Below the pieces are notes generated by a model, which was not told where the DNA came from, did no database searches, and worked only from the letters and a program-made list of their open reading frames with translations. The position numbers and the translations under genes were made by a program. This document shows positions 18,417 through 27,075 of a stretch of 64,000 nucleotides of DNA, piece after piece. Source of the stretch: Couchioplanes caeruleus (GTDB taxonomy: Bacteria; Actinomycetota; Actinomycetes; Mycobacteriales; Micromonosporaceae); NCBI RefSeq assembly GCF_023499255.1, contig NZ_CP092183.1, positions 5,390,501 through 5,454,500 on the forward strand, given 5' to 3'. Numbering within the stretch: the stretch's first letter is position 1; every line of letters starts with the position of its first letter.

Positions 18417-19531
18417 GCCAGCAGGCGCGCCACGGTGTCGGCCGTTTTCAGGGCCGTACCCGTCAGGACGGCGACCGTCGTCCCGCCGGGCCGCAGCGTG
18501 CCGGCGGCCCGGAAGGCGCGCAGGGCCGGCAGCACGGTCGCGCTGGTCGGCTCCGCGTAGAGGCCCCGGGACGCGAGCTCGTGGGTCGCAGCGACGATGT
18601 CCGCCTCGGGCACCGTGGTCATGGCGCCGTCCGTCGCCCGGATCGCGGCGAGGACCTCACGGTCACGGACCGGCCGGGCGATGGCCGTACCCTCGGCGAC
18701 CGTCGGTCTCCACTCCCGGGGCGTGACCGATTCCGATCCGGCGGCGAACGCGGCCGCGAGCGGCCCGCAGTTGTCCGGTTGCGCGACCAGCAGCCGGGGG
18801 CGCCGGCTGATCGACCCCGCGGCCAGCAGCTCACCGAAGCCGAGGTGCAGACCCAGGACCAGGCTGCCGCCGCCGCACGGCACGACGACCGCTTCCGGCG
18901 CCGTGCAATCGAGGTCCTCCCAGATCTCGTACGCGAGAAGCTTGACGCCCTGCAGGAAGAACGGGTGCCAGCTGTGGCTGGCGTAGAACGTCGACGCCGA
19001 CCGCCGCACGGCCTCGTCCGAGGTGTCCTGGCGGGTGCCCGGCACCAGCTCCACCGTGGCGCCGTGCATCCGGCTCTGCTGGATCTTCGCGGCCGACGTC
19101 CCCTCCGGGGCGAGGATCGTGGCGTGGATGCCGGCCGCCGCCGCGTACGCCGCGACCGAGGAGCCGCCGTTGCCGCTGCTGTCCTCCAGCATCTCGGTGA
19201 CGCCCTGCTCCCGCAGCGCCGACATCATGACGCTGGTGCCGCGGTCCTTGAAGCTGGCGGTCGGGTTGAACCACTCCGGCTTGACGTGCACGGTCAGCCC
19301 ATCGACGTCGAGCGGCAGGAGCGGGGTCGTGCCCTCCCCGAGCGTCACGGGTGGTCCGGCTTGCGGGGGCAGCGCCGCGGCGTACCGCCACTGCGAGCGG
19401 ACCCTGGTGTCGATGTCGTCACGGGTGATGCCCGGCAGCGGCCGGACCATGAGCGGCGAACCGTCGTCGCCGCGCCATCGAGGCTCGGCGAGCGGGTATT
19501 CACGGCCGGACCGGTCGACGAGGCTGGTCAT
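18413..19531 (-). CDS. threonine-synthase-like PLP-dependent enzyme
   Basis: A 372-residue fold-type II PLP enzyme from ATG 19531. The Schiff-base lysine is Lys95 in NPTASFKDRG, the phosphate-binding glycine loop is VVPCGGGSLVLG, and SSGNGGSSVAAYAAAAGI forms the substrate loop. It resembles the threonine synthase branch that uses O-phosphohomoserine, but paralogues act on other amino acids. It lies away from hom and thrB, so the exact substrate is uncertain. The open frame extends 21 codons further upstream without protein character. It is convergent with the radical-SAM fragment. Confidence 0.8.
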   Translation of the reverse strand: MTSLVDRSGREYPLAEPRWRGDDGSPLMVRPLPGITRDDIDTRVRSQWRYAAALPPQAGPPVTLGEGTTPLLPLDVDGLTVHVKPEWFNPTASFKDRGTSVMMSALREQGVTEMLEDSSGNGGSSVAAYAAAAGIHATILAPEGTSAAKIQQSRMHGATVELVPGTRQDTSDEAVRRSASTFYASHSWHPFFLQGVKLLAYEIWEDLDCTAPEAVVVPCGGGSLVLGLHLGFGELLAAGSISRRPRLLVAQPDNCGPLAAAFAAGSESVTPREWRPTVAEGTAIARPVRDREVLAAIRATDGAMTTVPEADIVAATHELASRGLYAEPTSATVLPALRAFRAAGTLRPGGTTVAVLTGTALKTADTVARLLA

Positions 19532-19583
19532 GCCGCCGATCCTCGCAGACCGCGGAGGTGCCGGAAAATCTTGCCGGAAGGGG

Positions 19584-19610
19584 TTGGCACTCAAGGCCGG
19601 ACAGTGCTAG
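19584..19610 (+). promoter_or_regulatory. CIRCE-like operator (HrcA site)
   Basis: TTGGCACTC, nine bases, then CAGTGCTAG. This differs from the CIRCE consensus TTAGCACTC-N9-GAGTGCTAA at three positions and keeps the exact spacer. It could overlap a promoter, with TTGGCA as -35 and TAGAAA 18 bases downstream as -10. It lies about 140 bases before the Hsp20 start, so HrcA repression of hsp20 is the likely role. Confidence 0.75.
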
Positions 19611-19707
19611 AAAATGAAGTGTCGCTGCAGCTCAACCGCGGTGATGAACCACCTCGGGTGTGCTGCACAGACCTCGGCAGAGCTGATCCGATCGCCGAGC
19701 GCCACGC

Positions 19708-19730
19708 GCCCGCCGGAACGGCCGGCGGGC
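19708..19730 (+). promoter_or_regulatory. leader hairpin just upstream of the hsp20 ribosome-binding site
   Basis: GCCCGCCGG and CCGGCGGGC form a perfect 9-bp stem with a five-base loop. It ends five bases before the GAGGAGG ribosome-binding site (19736-19742) in the roughly 140-base leader of hsp20. It may affect mRNA stability or translation of the heat-shock gene. It does not itself cover the Shine-Dalgarno sequence. Confidence 0.4.
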
Positions 19731-19749
19731 CTCACGAGGAGGTGCATCC

Positions 19750-20226
19750 GTGGTGCTGACTTTCGATCCTTTCCGCGAGTTCGACCGCCTGGCCGGGCAG
19801 ATGTTCGGCACCGCTTCCGGTGCCGCCGGCGCCCCCACCGTGGCGATGCCGATGGACCTGTACCGCTCCGGTGACCACTTCGTCATGCACTGCGACCTCG
19901 CCGGCATCGACCCCGGCTCGGTCCAGGTCGACGTGGACAACCACGTCCTGACGATCCGCGCGGAGCGGTCCCCGCGCACCGACAACGACGTGCAGTGGCT
20001 GCGCCGCGAACGGGTCACCGGCACCTTCGAGCGGCGCCTCACCCTCGGCGACGGCCTCGACCTCGACAAGATCTCCGCGACCTGGCAGGACGGCGTCCTC
20101 ACGCTGACCATCCCGGTCGCCGAGGCCGCCAAGCCCCGCCGCATCGAGATCTCCCGCGGCCCCGGCCACGACCGCCAGGTCCTCGAGGGCACGGCGCAGG
20201 ACGCGCCCGCCATCTCCCACACCTGA
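19750..20226 (+). CDS. Hsp20/alpha-crystallin small heat-shock protein
   Basis: A 158-residue ATP-independent holdase chaperone. The alpha-crystallin domain spans roughly residues 35-140, with MPMDLYRSGDHFVMHCDLAGI at its start, VDNHVLTIRAERS in the middle and the hallmark WQDGVLTLTIPVAEAAKPRRIEI at the end. The N-terminal FDPFREFDRL is typical of actinobacterial Hsp18-type proteins. The GTG at 19750 follows a strong GAGGAGG. A CIRCE-like operator upstream suggests HrcA control. The gene is monocistronic and followed by a strong hairpin. Confidence 0.95.
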   Translation: MVLTFDPFREFDRLAGQMFGTASGAAGAPTVAMPMDLYRSGDHFVMHCDLAGIDPGSVQVDVDNHVLTIRAERSPRTDNDVQWLRRERVTGTFERRLTLGDGLDLDKISATWQDGVLTLTIPVAEAAKPRRIEISRGPGHDRQVLEGTAQDAPAISHT

Positions 20227-20242
20227 TCCCGGCGCACCTGGT

Positions 20243-20280
20243 GAAGGGCCGGGCGGGCGGTGCGCCCGTCCGGCCCCTTC
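20243..20280 (+). terminator. hairpin terminator after hsp20
   Basis: GAAGGGCCGG...CGGGCG and CGCCCGTCCGGCCCCTTC form a long, nearly perfect GC stem 17 bases after the hsp20 stop. There is no U-tract, which is common for actinomycete terminators. It also contains the first copy of the GGGCGGGCGGT-type palindrome repeated through this gap. Confidence 0.65.
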
Positions 20281-20561
20281 TCCCCGGGCGGCTCACGTCG
20301 GTGACCCTCCCCCGCGCCGCCGCGGCCCGGCGGCGGCGCAGCGGACTTGCCGGGTGCGGAGCCCACGCCGCGCCCGGCAGGACCGCGCCCCGACGGAGGC
20401 CGGGCGGGCGGTTCGCCCCCCGCACCTTCAGCCCCGGCGGGCAGTCGAGCCGCCGGGCTTTCGCTCGGGCGGGCGGTGCGTCCGCCCGGCTGCACTCCAC
20501 CCGGCGGGCGGTTCGCCCGCGGTGAGTGGTCCATCCCGGGCGGGCGGTACGCCCGCCCGGG
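20251..20561. repeat. family of short GC palindromes between hsp20 and the GGDEF gene
   Basis: The 460-base gap between genes holds at least five copies of a palindrome around GGGCGGGCGGT-N-CGCCCGCCC. They lie near 20251-20273, 20401-20421, 20466-20489, 20501-20522 and 20535-20561. A related inverted repeat CCCGGCGGGC/CCGCCGGG lies near 20434-20458. The last copy is a perfect inverted repeat. Loop bases vary (TG, TT, TA) while stems are kept, as in REP-like elements or transcription attenuators. Nothing else is visible in the gap. Confidence 0.65.
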
Positions 20562-20686
20562 AACGCCGCGCGCCGTTCACCGACGGCAACGGACCGTCCA
20601 GCGCCCGATTCCTCCCCCTGCCGCCGTCGGCGTACTAGGGTCATGCGCTGAGAGTCGCGTCGTAAGCGCTCAGGGTCGCCGCCCGG

Positions 20687-22213
20687 GTGCCGATGGACCG
20701 GAGCGTGAACGTGGGCGCCGAGACCGTGGAAGCCGTCGAGAGCCTGGTCGCGGACGTCTACGTCAGTCATGCGGGCCTCGCCGGCCGGGCCGCCGAGCTG
20801 GTCCGCCGCGCCGAGGCCGCCGGGGACCGCCGGCACGCCGACCTGGGCCGGCTCGTCGTCGCCGAGCTGCACAACCGGGGCGGGCGGGTCGCCGAGGGCG
20901 TACGCCAGGCCCGTGAGGTGCTCGCCGGCACCGACGACCGGATCGTCGTCGCCCACGCCCACGCGGTGATCGCCGGTGGGTTGTGGCGGATCGGGGACAA
21001 CGCCGACGCGGTGCGGCACGCGTACCCGGCGAACCGGATGCTGGTGGACGGCGATCCGCCGGTGCTGCGGGTCGACCACGCGATCATCCTGGCGCTGCAG
21101 GTCAACGATCAGCGCATCGGCGGCATCTCGCACGAGGAGTTCCGGGCCGCGCAGGAGCTCGCCGACGCCGCCGGGGTGCCCGCGCTGATCCTGGCCAACC
21201 TCAACAACTGGGCGTGGTGCTCGTACACGCACGGGGATCTGCAGTCCGCCGCCGCGCTGGTGCAGCGGATGCGGGAGCACAGCGCCGCGACCGGTGAGCC
21301 GCTGAACGCCTCCTGCGCCGACACCGTGGCGCGGATCCTGCTGGAGACCGGGCGGTCCGCCGAGGCCACCGCCGTCATCGAGCAGGCCGTCGCGTCGGCG
21401 CAGCCCACGGACTCCGACGCCATCCCGGCCGCGATGATCACTCTGGCCGACATCCAGAGGCGTGAGGGCAATATCGGTACGGCTCTGCGTACGCTCGAGG
21501 AGTGCCGGCGGACGGCCGCGCGCGATCACCTGCCCGACGTCGACGCCCTGGCGCTGCGGATGATCGCCGGATGCCACGCCGAGCTGGGCGACTTCCGGGC
21601 CGCGTACCAGGAAATGGTCGACTTCCACGAGGCCTGGACCCTGCGCCGGTCCGAGCGCAGCGAGGTCGTGGCCCGGGTCGCGCACGCCCAGTACGCGGTC
21701 GACGAGGCACAGCGCACCACCGAGCGGTTCCGGGAGATGGCCGAGCGCGACGCGCTGACCGGGCTGTGGAACCGGCGCCGATCCGACGCCCACCTGGCCG
21801 CGGCGCTGGACGAGCCGGCGGCGGCCCGGGGGCCGGTGAGCGTCGCGCTGCTCGACCTCGACCACTTCAAGCTGATCAACGACACGTTCAGCCACGCGGC
21901 CGGGGACGTGGTGCTGCGCCGGGTGGCCGCCATCCTCGCGGAGGCGGACGGGCATGCCGGGCGGCACGGCGGCGAGGAGTTCATCCTCATCCTGAACGTG
22001 GACCGGGCGGAGGCGGCGCGGCGCTGCGAGGCGTTGCGAGCGGCGATCCACGCGTACGCCTGGGAGAGCGTGGCCGCCGGCCTGCGCGTCACCGCCAGCA
22101 TCGGGCTGGCGGTGCTGCGGCCCGGCGACGACGCCCATTCGGTGGTACGCCGCGCCGACGAGAATCTCTACGCCGCCAAGCGCGCAGGCCGCAACCGCCT
22201 GATCGCCGAGTAA
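20687..22213 (+). CDS. TPR-containing GGDEF diguanylate cyclase
   Basis: About 508 residues. Residues roughly 15-330 are helical repeats of TPR type (for example VARILLETGRSAEATAVIEQA, ITLADIQRREGNIGTALRTLEE). A GGDEF domain follows near 345-505: the entry DALTGLWNRRRSD, LDLDHFKLINDTFSHAAGD for metal and GTP binding, and an intact HGGEEF active site. It should make cyclic di-GMP in the cytoplasm, with the TPR half sensing a partner. The start is GTG 20687 or the ATG two codons later. The lack of a membrane anchor suggests a soluble sensor. Confidence 0.9.
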   Translation: MPMDRSVNVGAETVEAVESLVADVYVSHAGLAGRAAELVRRAEAAGDRRHADLGRLVVAELHNRGGRVAEGVRQAREVLAGTDDRIVVAHAHAVIAGGLWRIGDNADAVRHAYPANRMLVDGDPPVLRVDHAIILALQVNDQRIGGISHEEFRAAQELADAAGVPALILANLNNWAWCSYTHGDLQSAAALVQRMREHSAATGEPLNASCADTVARILLETGRSAEATAVIEQAVASAQPTDSDAIPAAMITLADIQRREGNIGTALRTLEECRRTAARDHLPDVDALALRMIAGCHAELGDFRAAYQEMVDFHEAWTLRRSERSEVVARVAHAQYAVDEAQRTTERFREMAERDALTGLWNRRRSDAHLAAALDEPAAARGPVSVALLDLDHFKLINDTFSHAAGDVVLRRVAAILAEADGHAGRHGGEEFILILNVDRAEAARRCEALRAAIHAYAWESVAAGLRVTASIGLAVLRPGDDAHSVVRRADENLYAAKRAGRNRLIAE

Positions 22214-22404
22214 CCCCCGCTTGCGGCTGCGGAAGGCCTCCGCCGGAAGCAGCCCGCCGGGCAACCGCAAGACGGCGCCGGCAGCGGGCCGGACAGGCGG
22301 AGGTACCCGCCGGGTGCGGCCCGAGAAGACTGCCGGAAGCGAGCGGTCTTAAAAGGCCGGAAGCGGCGGGAAGCAGTCCGGAGTGCGACGACCCCTGCCG
22401 GACG

Positions 22405-23337
22405 TCAGCGGCGGAAGATGCGCTGCAGGCCGCTGCGGCACACGTCCCGGCCGGCGCGCAAAGCCGCGCCCGTCCGGTTGACCACCCCGTCGCTCGTGAT
22501 GAGCAGTTCTCCCACGTACGCGGAGGCTCTGTCCATCACCAATGCCGCGCGGGCCAGGTCCTCCTCGTCCTCGCGGAGTTCCCACAGCCGCTGGGCCTGG
22601 TCCCACGCGTGGGCCCGGGTCGCGGCGACGAGGACTCGCTGGCTCCAGTCGTCGAGGTCGCCGAGCAGGCCGTCGATGCGCAGCTGCCAGGGCGTCGAGT
22701 AGCGGCGGCGCAGGCGGGGGATCTCCTGGTAGAAGATCTTGTTGACGAGCAGGTAGTCGGGGTGGATCGGGTCGTCCTCGGCGGGCGCGCCGGTGCTTCT
22801 CCAGGTGGCCACCAAAGCCCAGGCCAGGTCGTGGTTGATGTGCGCGTTGACGCCCAGCATCGCCGCGGCGAGCCTGCTGACGCGCTTGTCCTGGGCCCGG
22901 CGGAAGAGCACCTCCCAGGCATCGGGCGTGTTCAGGTTCTCGTCGCCCCACAGGCGCAGCGCCTCGAAGTACCGCTTGGCGAACTCGACGTCGAGCATCT
23001 CGAGGAAGTCGGCGTCGTGCACGTCGCTGCTCTTGAGCGCGCCGGCGACGCGGTCGGTGATGGTGAAGTACAGCGAGTTGAACGAGGCGACGCGGTTGGC
23101 CGCGGGGGGCGGCAGCGTGTCCATGATCTCCTGGGCTTTGCGCAGCCCGCGGAGCACGTCGCCGATGGTCTCGACCCGGCAGGCGCACAGGTCGGCCATC
23201 TCGCGGGAGGCGGGTTCCCAGCCGCCGCCCTTCGGCACCAGGCCGGGCTCGTCGCGCGCGATCCGCCGCCGCTCCTCGCGCAGCAGCTCGGCGCTGCTCT
23301 GCACGCCCCCGCGATCGAACTGCACTGTCGTGGTCAT
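22405..23337 (-). CDS. DUF5995 family protein
   Basis: A 310-residue soluble protein from ATG 23337. The segment MLGVNAHINHDLAWALVATW and the preceding WEVLFRRAQDKRVSRLAAA are the conserved core of DUF5995 proteins as I recall them. The His and Asp residues in NAHINHDL may bind a metal. No signal peptide or membrane helix is seen. The function is unknown. The gene is monocistronic, flanked by gaps of about 190 and 270 bases in which I see no other gene. Confidence 0.75.
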   Translation of the reverse strand: MTTTVQFDRGGVQSSAELLREERRRIARDEPGLVPKGGGWEPASREMADLCACRVETIGDVLRGLRKAQEIMDTLPPPAANRVASFNSLYFTITDRVAGALKSSDVHDADFLEMLDVEFAKRYFEALRLWGDENLNTPDAWEVLFRRAQDKRVSRLAAAMLGVNAHINHDLAWALVATWRSTGAPAEDDPIHPDYLLVNKIFYQEIPRLRRRYSTPWQLRIDGLLGDLDDWSQRVLVAATRAHAWDQAQRLWELREDEEDLARAALVMDRASAYVGELLITSDGVVNRTGAALRAGRDVCRSGLQRIFRR

Positions 23338-23611
23338 ACCGGCCCCCGGCCCCCCAGATCATCCCGTACGGTGCTCCACCCTGCTCACGCACCGGCCGGT
23401 TGACCAGTGTCGAGGCGGTTACCCGACAGTAGAGCCGGGACCCGGCGGCAGGACGGCCAACCGGGCGGTGTCGCTGGTGCCTCCGCCGATGATCACCCCG
23501 GCCCGCCGGCCGGTGCGCGCCTTTTTCGCGACCGGGGCGGCGCCGCTTGCCGGGCTCGCGGGCGGCGACAGCGACGGCCCGGGCGTGGTTGCCCGACGAT
23601 CGCCGGCGCGC

Positions 23612-25051
23612 TCAGCCCTCCCTCAGGCGGCTCTTCTGCACCTTTCCCATGCCGTTGCGCGGCAGCTCCGGGACCAGATGCACGACCCGGGGCCGCTTGT
23701 GGGCGGCGAGGCGGGCGGCGACGAACGCGACGAGCTCGTCCGGCGCTGCGGACCCGTCGGCGACCACGAAGGCGGTGATCTGTTCGCCCAGGTCCGGGTG
23801 GGGCGACCCGATCACGGCTGCTTCGCGTACGGCGGGATGCAGCAGCAACGCGTCCTCGACCTCGCCCGCGCCGACCCGGTATCCGCCGGTCTTGATGAGG
23901 TCGGTGGAGGCGCGCCCGACGATGCGGTGCCAGCCGTCGGGGCCGATCGTGGCGACGTCGCCGGTGGCGTACCAGCCGTCGGCCAGCGGCGCGGGGGTGA
24001 TGCCGTGGCCGCTCAGGAAATCGCCGCCCCCAGCGGCGGAGCCGGACCCGCGCACGTACCCGTCGAAGAGGGTGGCGCCGCGGACCTGGAGCTGGCCGAT
24101 GGCCGCACCGTCGGCGGGCAGCGGGGTGCCGGCGTCGTCCACGAGGCGGGTCTCGACGCCGGAAAGCGGCAGTCCGACGTGCCCGGCCCGGCGTTCCCCG
24201 GCCGCGCGGGCGCTGACGGTGATCAGGGTCTCGGTCATGCCGTACCGCTCGACGGGCGCCTGGCCGGTCAGTGCGACGAGGTCGTCGAAGACCGGCACGG
24301 GGAGCGCGGCGCTGCCGGAGACGAGCAGCCGGGCGCCGCGCAGGGCACGGGCGGCGGCCGGGTCGGCGCACACCCGCGACCACACCGTCGGTACGCCGAA
24401 GTAGAGGGTGCCCTCGGCCGCCGCGTACGCCTGCGGGGTGGGCCGTCCGGTGTGCACGAGCCGCGACCCGGTCCGCAGCGCGCCGAGCACGCCCAGCACC
24501 AGCCCGTGGACGTGGTACAGCGGGAGCCCGTGCGCGAGCGTGTCCGCGGTGGTCCACTCCCAGGCCGAGGCGAGCGCGTCGAGGTCGGCGGCGATGGCGG
24601 CCCGGGAGAGCACCACGCCCTTCGGCGGCCCGGTCGTGCCGCTGGTGTAGAGGATCAGCGCGGGCGCGGCGGCGGGCGGCTCGGCGGGCGCCGGCGCGGA
24701 TCCCGCACGTCCGGAGATCGGCACGACGGGCAGCCCGCTGGTCCCGGCCGCGGCCGGGTCGTCGGAGAGCAGGACCGCCGCGCCCGAGTCCCGCAGCACG
24801 TGCGCGCGTTCCAGCTCGCCGGCGTCCGGCGGCACGGGCACGACGGGAACCCCGGCGAGCAGCCCGGCGGTGACCGCCACGATCGTCGGCAGGCCGGGCA
24901 CGGCATGCACCGCGGCGGTGCCGGCGCCGGCGAGCTCCGCCGCGAGGGCCGACGCCCGCCCGAGCAGCTCGTGCCGCGACAGCACGCCCTCCGGCGCGGT
25001 GACCGCACGATCCAGATCAGCCTCGCCGTGGAGGGCCCCGAGCAACCGCAT
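23612..25051 (-). CDS. acyl-CoA synthetase (AMP-forming), MatB-like
   Basis: About 479 residues of the ANL adenylate-forming superfamily. ATP loop YTSGTTGPPKGVV, adenine motif VERYGMTET, hinge region GWYATGD with the DLIKTGGYRVGAGEVE core, and a C-terminal Lys in LPRNGMGKVQKSRL. It activates a carboxylic acid to its CoA thioester. The short length and overall order resemble malonyl/methylmalonyl-CoA synthetases (MatB), but the substrate is not provable here. The ATG at 25051 gives MRLLGALHGE; a start six codons upstream is also open. Confidence 0.85.
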   Translation of the reverse strand: MRLLGALHGEADLDRAVTAPEGVLSRHELLGRASALAAELAGAGTAAVHAVPGLPTIVAVTAGLLAGVPVVPVPPDAGELERAHVLRDSGAAVLLSDDPAAAGTSGLPVVPISGRAGSAPAPAEPPAAAPALILYTSGTTGPPKGVVLSRAAIAADLDALASAWEWTTADTLAHGLPLYHVHGLVLGVLGALRTGSRLVHTGRPTPQAYAAAEGTLYFGVPTVWSRVCADPAAARALRGARLLVSGSAALPVPVFDDLVALTGQAPVERYGMTETLITVSARAAGERRAGHVGLPLSGVETRLVDDAGTPLPADGAAIGQLQVRGATLFDGYVRGSGSAAGGGDFLSGHGITPAPLADGWYATGDVATIGPDGWHRIVGRASTDLIKTGGYRVGAGEVEDALLLHPAVREAAVIGSPHPDLGEQITAFVVADGSAAPDELVAFVAARLAAHKRPRVVHLVPELPRNGMGKVQKSRLREG

Positions 25052-25085
25052 GCCCCGATGATTCCCCATCCCGGTGCCCCGGTGC

Positions 25086-25490
25086 TCAGCCGGACGACGA
25101 ACCTGTGGACAACGGCCCCGGCACGGTCGCGCTCAACCGGGCCACGAACCGTCGGACGACGTCGCGGCGTACCGCATCGGCGCCGAAGGCGGCCCGCACC
25201 TCCCGGGTCGCGCCCCGCAGCATCCACCGGACGTCGTAGATCCAGAGCCGGCCACCGGGGCGCAGCACCCGGCGCAGGTCGCGGACGGCCCCGGGCACGT
25301 CGGCCCAGTGGTGCTGGCTCAGCGACGACACGATCAGGTCGAACGTCGCGTCCTCGAACGGCAGGCGGGCGACGTCCGCGACGGCGTACGCGACGTCGGT
25401 CCCGGCACCGGCGGCCCGGGCGTGCTCGATCATCTGCGGCGACAGGTCGACGGCGTGGGCGAGGACCTCCGCCGGGAGCTCGACGGGCTG
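25086..25490 (-). pseudogene. C-terminal part of a class I methyltransferase, 5' end lost
   Basis: On the minus strand, AHAVDLSPQMIEHARA, VAYAVADVARLPFEDATFDLIVSS and DLRRVLRPGGRLWIYDVRW are motifs II to post-III of a UbiE-type SAM methyltransferase. The C-terminus is normal. The N-terminal SAM-binding glycine loop is absent: upstream of about 25480 the minus frame stays open to 25838 but is antisense to TetR-like sequence. The frame is therefore a chance extension, and the gene is a 5'-truncated remnant. Confidence 0.6.
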
Positions 25491-25844
25491 GCCGCGGGCG
25501 GCCGGCACGTGCAGCCGGACAGTCCCGTACGGGTGGTGTTCGAGCACGCCCACCGCCACCGGGCCCTCTACCGGGCCATGTGCGGGCGCCGCGGCGAGAC
25601 GGTCGCCACGCGGTATCTGCACCGGACGCTGGTCGAGAGCCTGCACGCACATCTCGACGAGGTCGGCACGCGCTGTCCCGCGGCGATCGTCGCGGAGTAT
25701 CACGGCAGCGCCCTGGCCGGCGTGCTCGTCCGCTGGATCCGCGAGGACTTCCCGGTGGATCCGGCCACGATGGCCCGGATCTGCCGGGACCTCACCGCCG
25801 CCGGGGTCACCGCGAGCCTGTCCGATCCGTCGCGGCACGGCTGA
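25465..25844 (+). pseudogene. C-terminal part of a TetR-family regulator, 5' end lost
   Basis: The plus strand reads VVFEHAHRHRALYRAMCGRR, then VATRYLHRTLVESLHAHLDE and AAIVAEYHGSALAGVLVRWI, ending at TGA 25844. These are the ligand-binding helices of a TetR-type regulator with a normal C-terminus. No helix-turn-helix domain precedes it, since the sequence before about 25465 belongs to the minus-strand methyltransferase. It is joined head to head with that other truncated gene. Confidence 0.6.
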
Positions 25845-25855
25845 GCGCGTACGCC

Positions 25856-26971
25856 TCAGATCGGCTCAGCCATGGCGGCGTGCCCGCTCTGATGCAGCGC
25901 GCGCACCTCATCGTGGCGGCCCTGCCGCTCGCGGCGGCCGATCTCCACGGAGGTCTCCACGACGGCCCGCGCCCGCTCGTGCCGGCGGCGCTGGTACGCC
26001 ATGAACGCCTCCGGCAGCGCGTCCGGCCCGGCGGTGACCTCGGCGGCGAGCACGACCGCGTCCTCGATGGCCAGGGCCGCGCCGCTGACCATCTGCGGCG
26101 AGGGCGCGTGCGCGGCGTCCCCGGCGAGCACACCGAGCCCGGCGTGCCAGGGACCGGTCAGGAAGAGCGTGTGCACCGGGCGGCGGACGACCTGGGCCGG
26201 TTCGGTGATGGTGTCGCGGACCTCGGCGAACCGGCCGCCGAAGGGGGCGAGCAGGTCGCGCATCCGCCCGGCCAGCTCGCTCTCGGGGGCGGGCCGGGCT
26301 TCGACGGCGCTCTCGGTCAGGAAGACGTACGCCTGCCGCGCGGAGATCGGGATGACCCCGGTGGTGCCGCTGGACCCGGCGAAGATGTGCACGTCGGTGG
26401 CCCAGTCGGGGCGCTCGATGAGGGCGCGCCAGACCATCTGGCCGGCGTACCGGGGCTCGGCGTCCAGGCCGAGCTGGGCGCGGGTCCGGGACCGGATGCC
26501 GTCGGCGCCGACGACGTAGTCGGGCGTACGGGCGCTGCCGTCGCTGAGCCGTGCCGTCGCCCGCCCGTCGTCGTGGCACAGCGAGGCGACCGACACGCCG
26601 GTGCGCAGCGTGGCGCCGAGGCTGGTGGCCGCCTCGCGCAGGATGCGGTGCAGCGCCGGGCGGCCGATGCCGACCTCGACCGGCTGCCGGGGACCGAGCA
26701 CGCTCGGCGGCTCGACCACGGCGCGGACGACGCCGGCCGCGTCGCAGTGCACCGTGCGGTGGATGGGGTGGCCGGCGTCGGCGCAGGCGCCGGCGAGGCC
26801 GAGGGTGCGCAGCGCCCGCAGCGCGGGACCGGTCAGGCTCAGGCCCCAGCCGGCCACCTCCCAGCCCGGCCGGATCTCGAGCACCTCGGCGTGATGGCCG
26901 GCTCGGCGGGCGGCGACCGCGTGCGCCAGCCCGGCGATCCCGCCTCCCACCACCAGGACGGACAGACCCAT
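25856..26971 (-). CDS. FAD-dependent monooxygenase
   Basis: A 371-residue flavoprotein of the PHBH/UbiH-type aromatic hydroxylase family. The dinucleotide fold is LVVGGGIAGLAHAVAARRAGH, a middle DG motif is DYVVGADGIRSRTR, and the GD motif is GVLAGDAAHAPSPQMVSGAALAIEDA. It should use NAD(P)H and O2 to hydroxylate a small, probably aromatic, substrate. The ATG at 26971 gives a clean start. It is 11 bases from the TetR remnant, which may once have regulated it; that is inference from position. Confidence 0.85.
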   Translation of the reverse strand: MGLSVLVVGGGIAGLAHAVAARRAGHHAEVLEIRPGWEVAGWGLSLTGPALRALRTLGLAGACADAGHPIHRTVHCDAAGVVRAVVEPPSVLGPRQPVEVGIGRPALHRILREAATSLGATLRTGVSVASLCHDDGRATARLSDGSARTPDYVVGADGIRSRTRAQLGLDAEPRYAGQMVWRALIERPDWATDVHIFAGSSGTTGVIPISARQAYVFLTESAVEARPAPESELAGRMRDLLAPFGGRFAEVRDTITEPAQVVRRPVHTLFLTGPWHAGLGVLAGDAAHAPSPQMVSGAALAIEDAVVLAAEVTAGPDALPEAFMAYQRRRHERARAVVETSVEIGRRERQGRHDEVRALHQSGHAAMAEPI

Positions 26972-27075
26972 CTCGGCACGCTCCCGGATCGGACGGCATG
27001 TCGCTCCAGTGTGGACGCCCAGGGTCTCCGCCCGCCACCCCGCCGCGTCACTTGACGGGGCCGTACCACCCCCGC

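Noticed and set aside
25074..25844. 256-residue plus-strand protein
   Set aside because: Only the last 125 or so residues look like TetR; the first half is antisense to the methyltransferase remnant.
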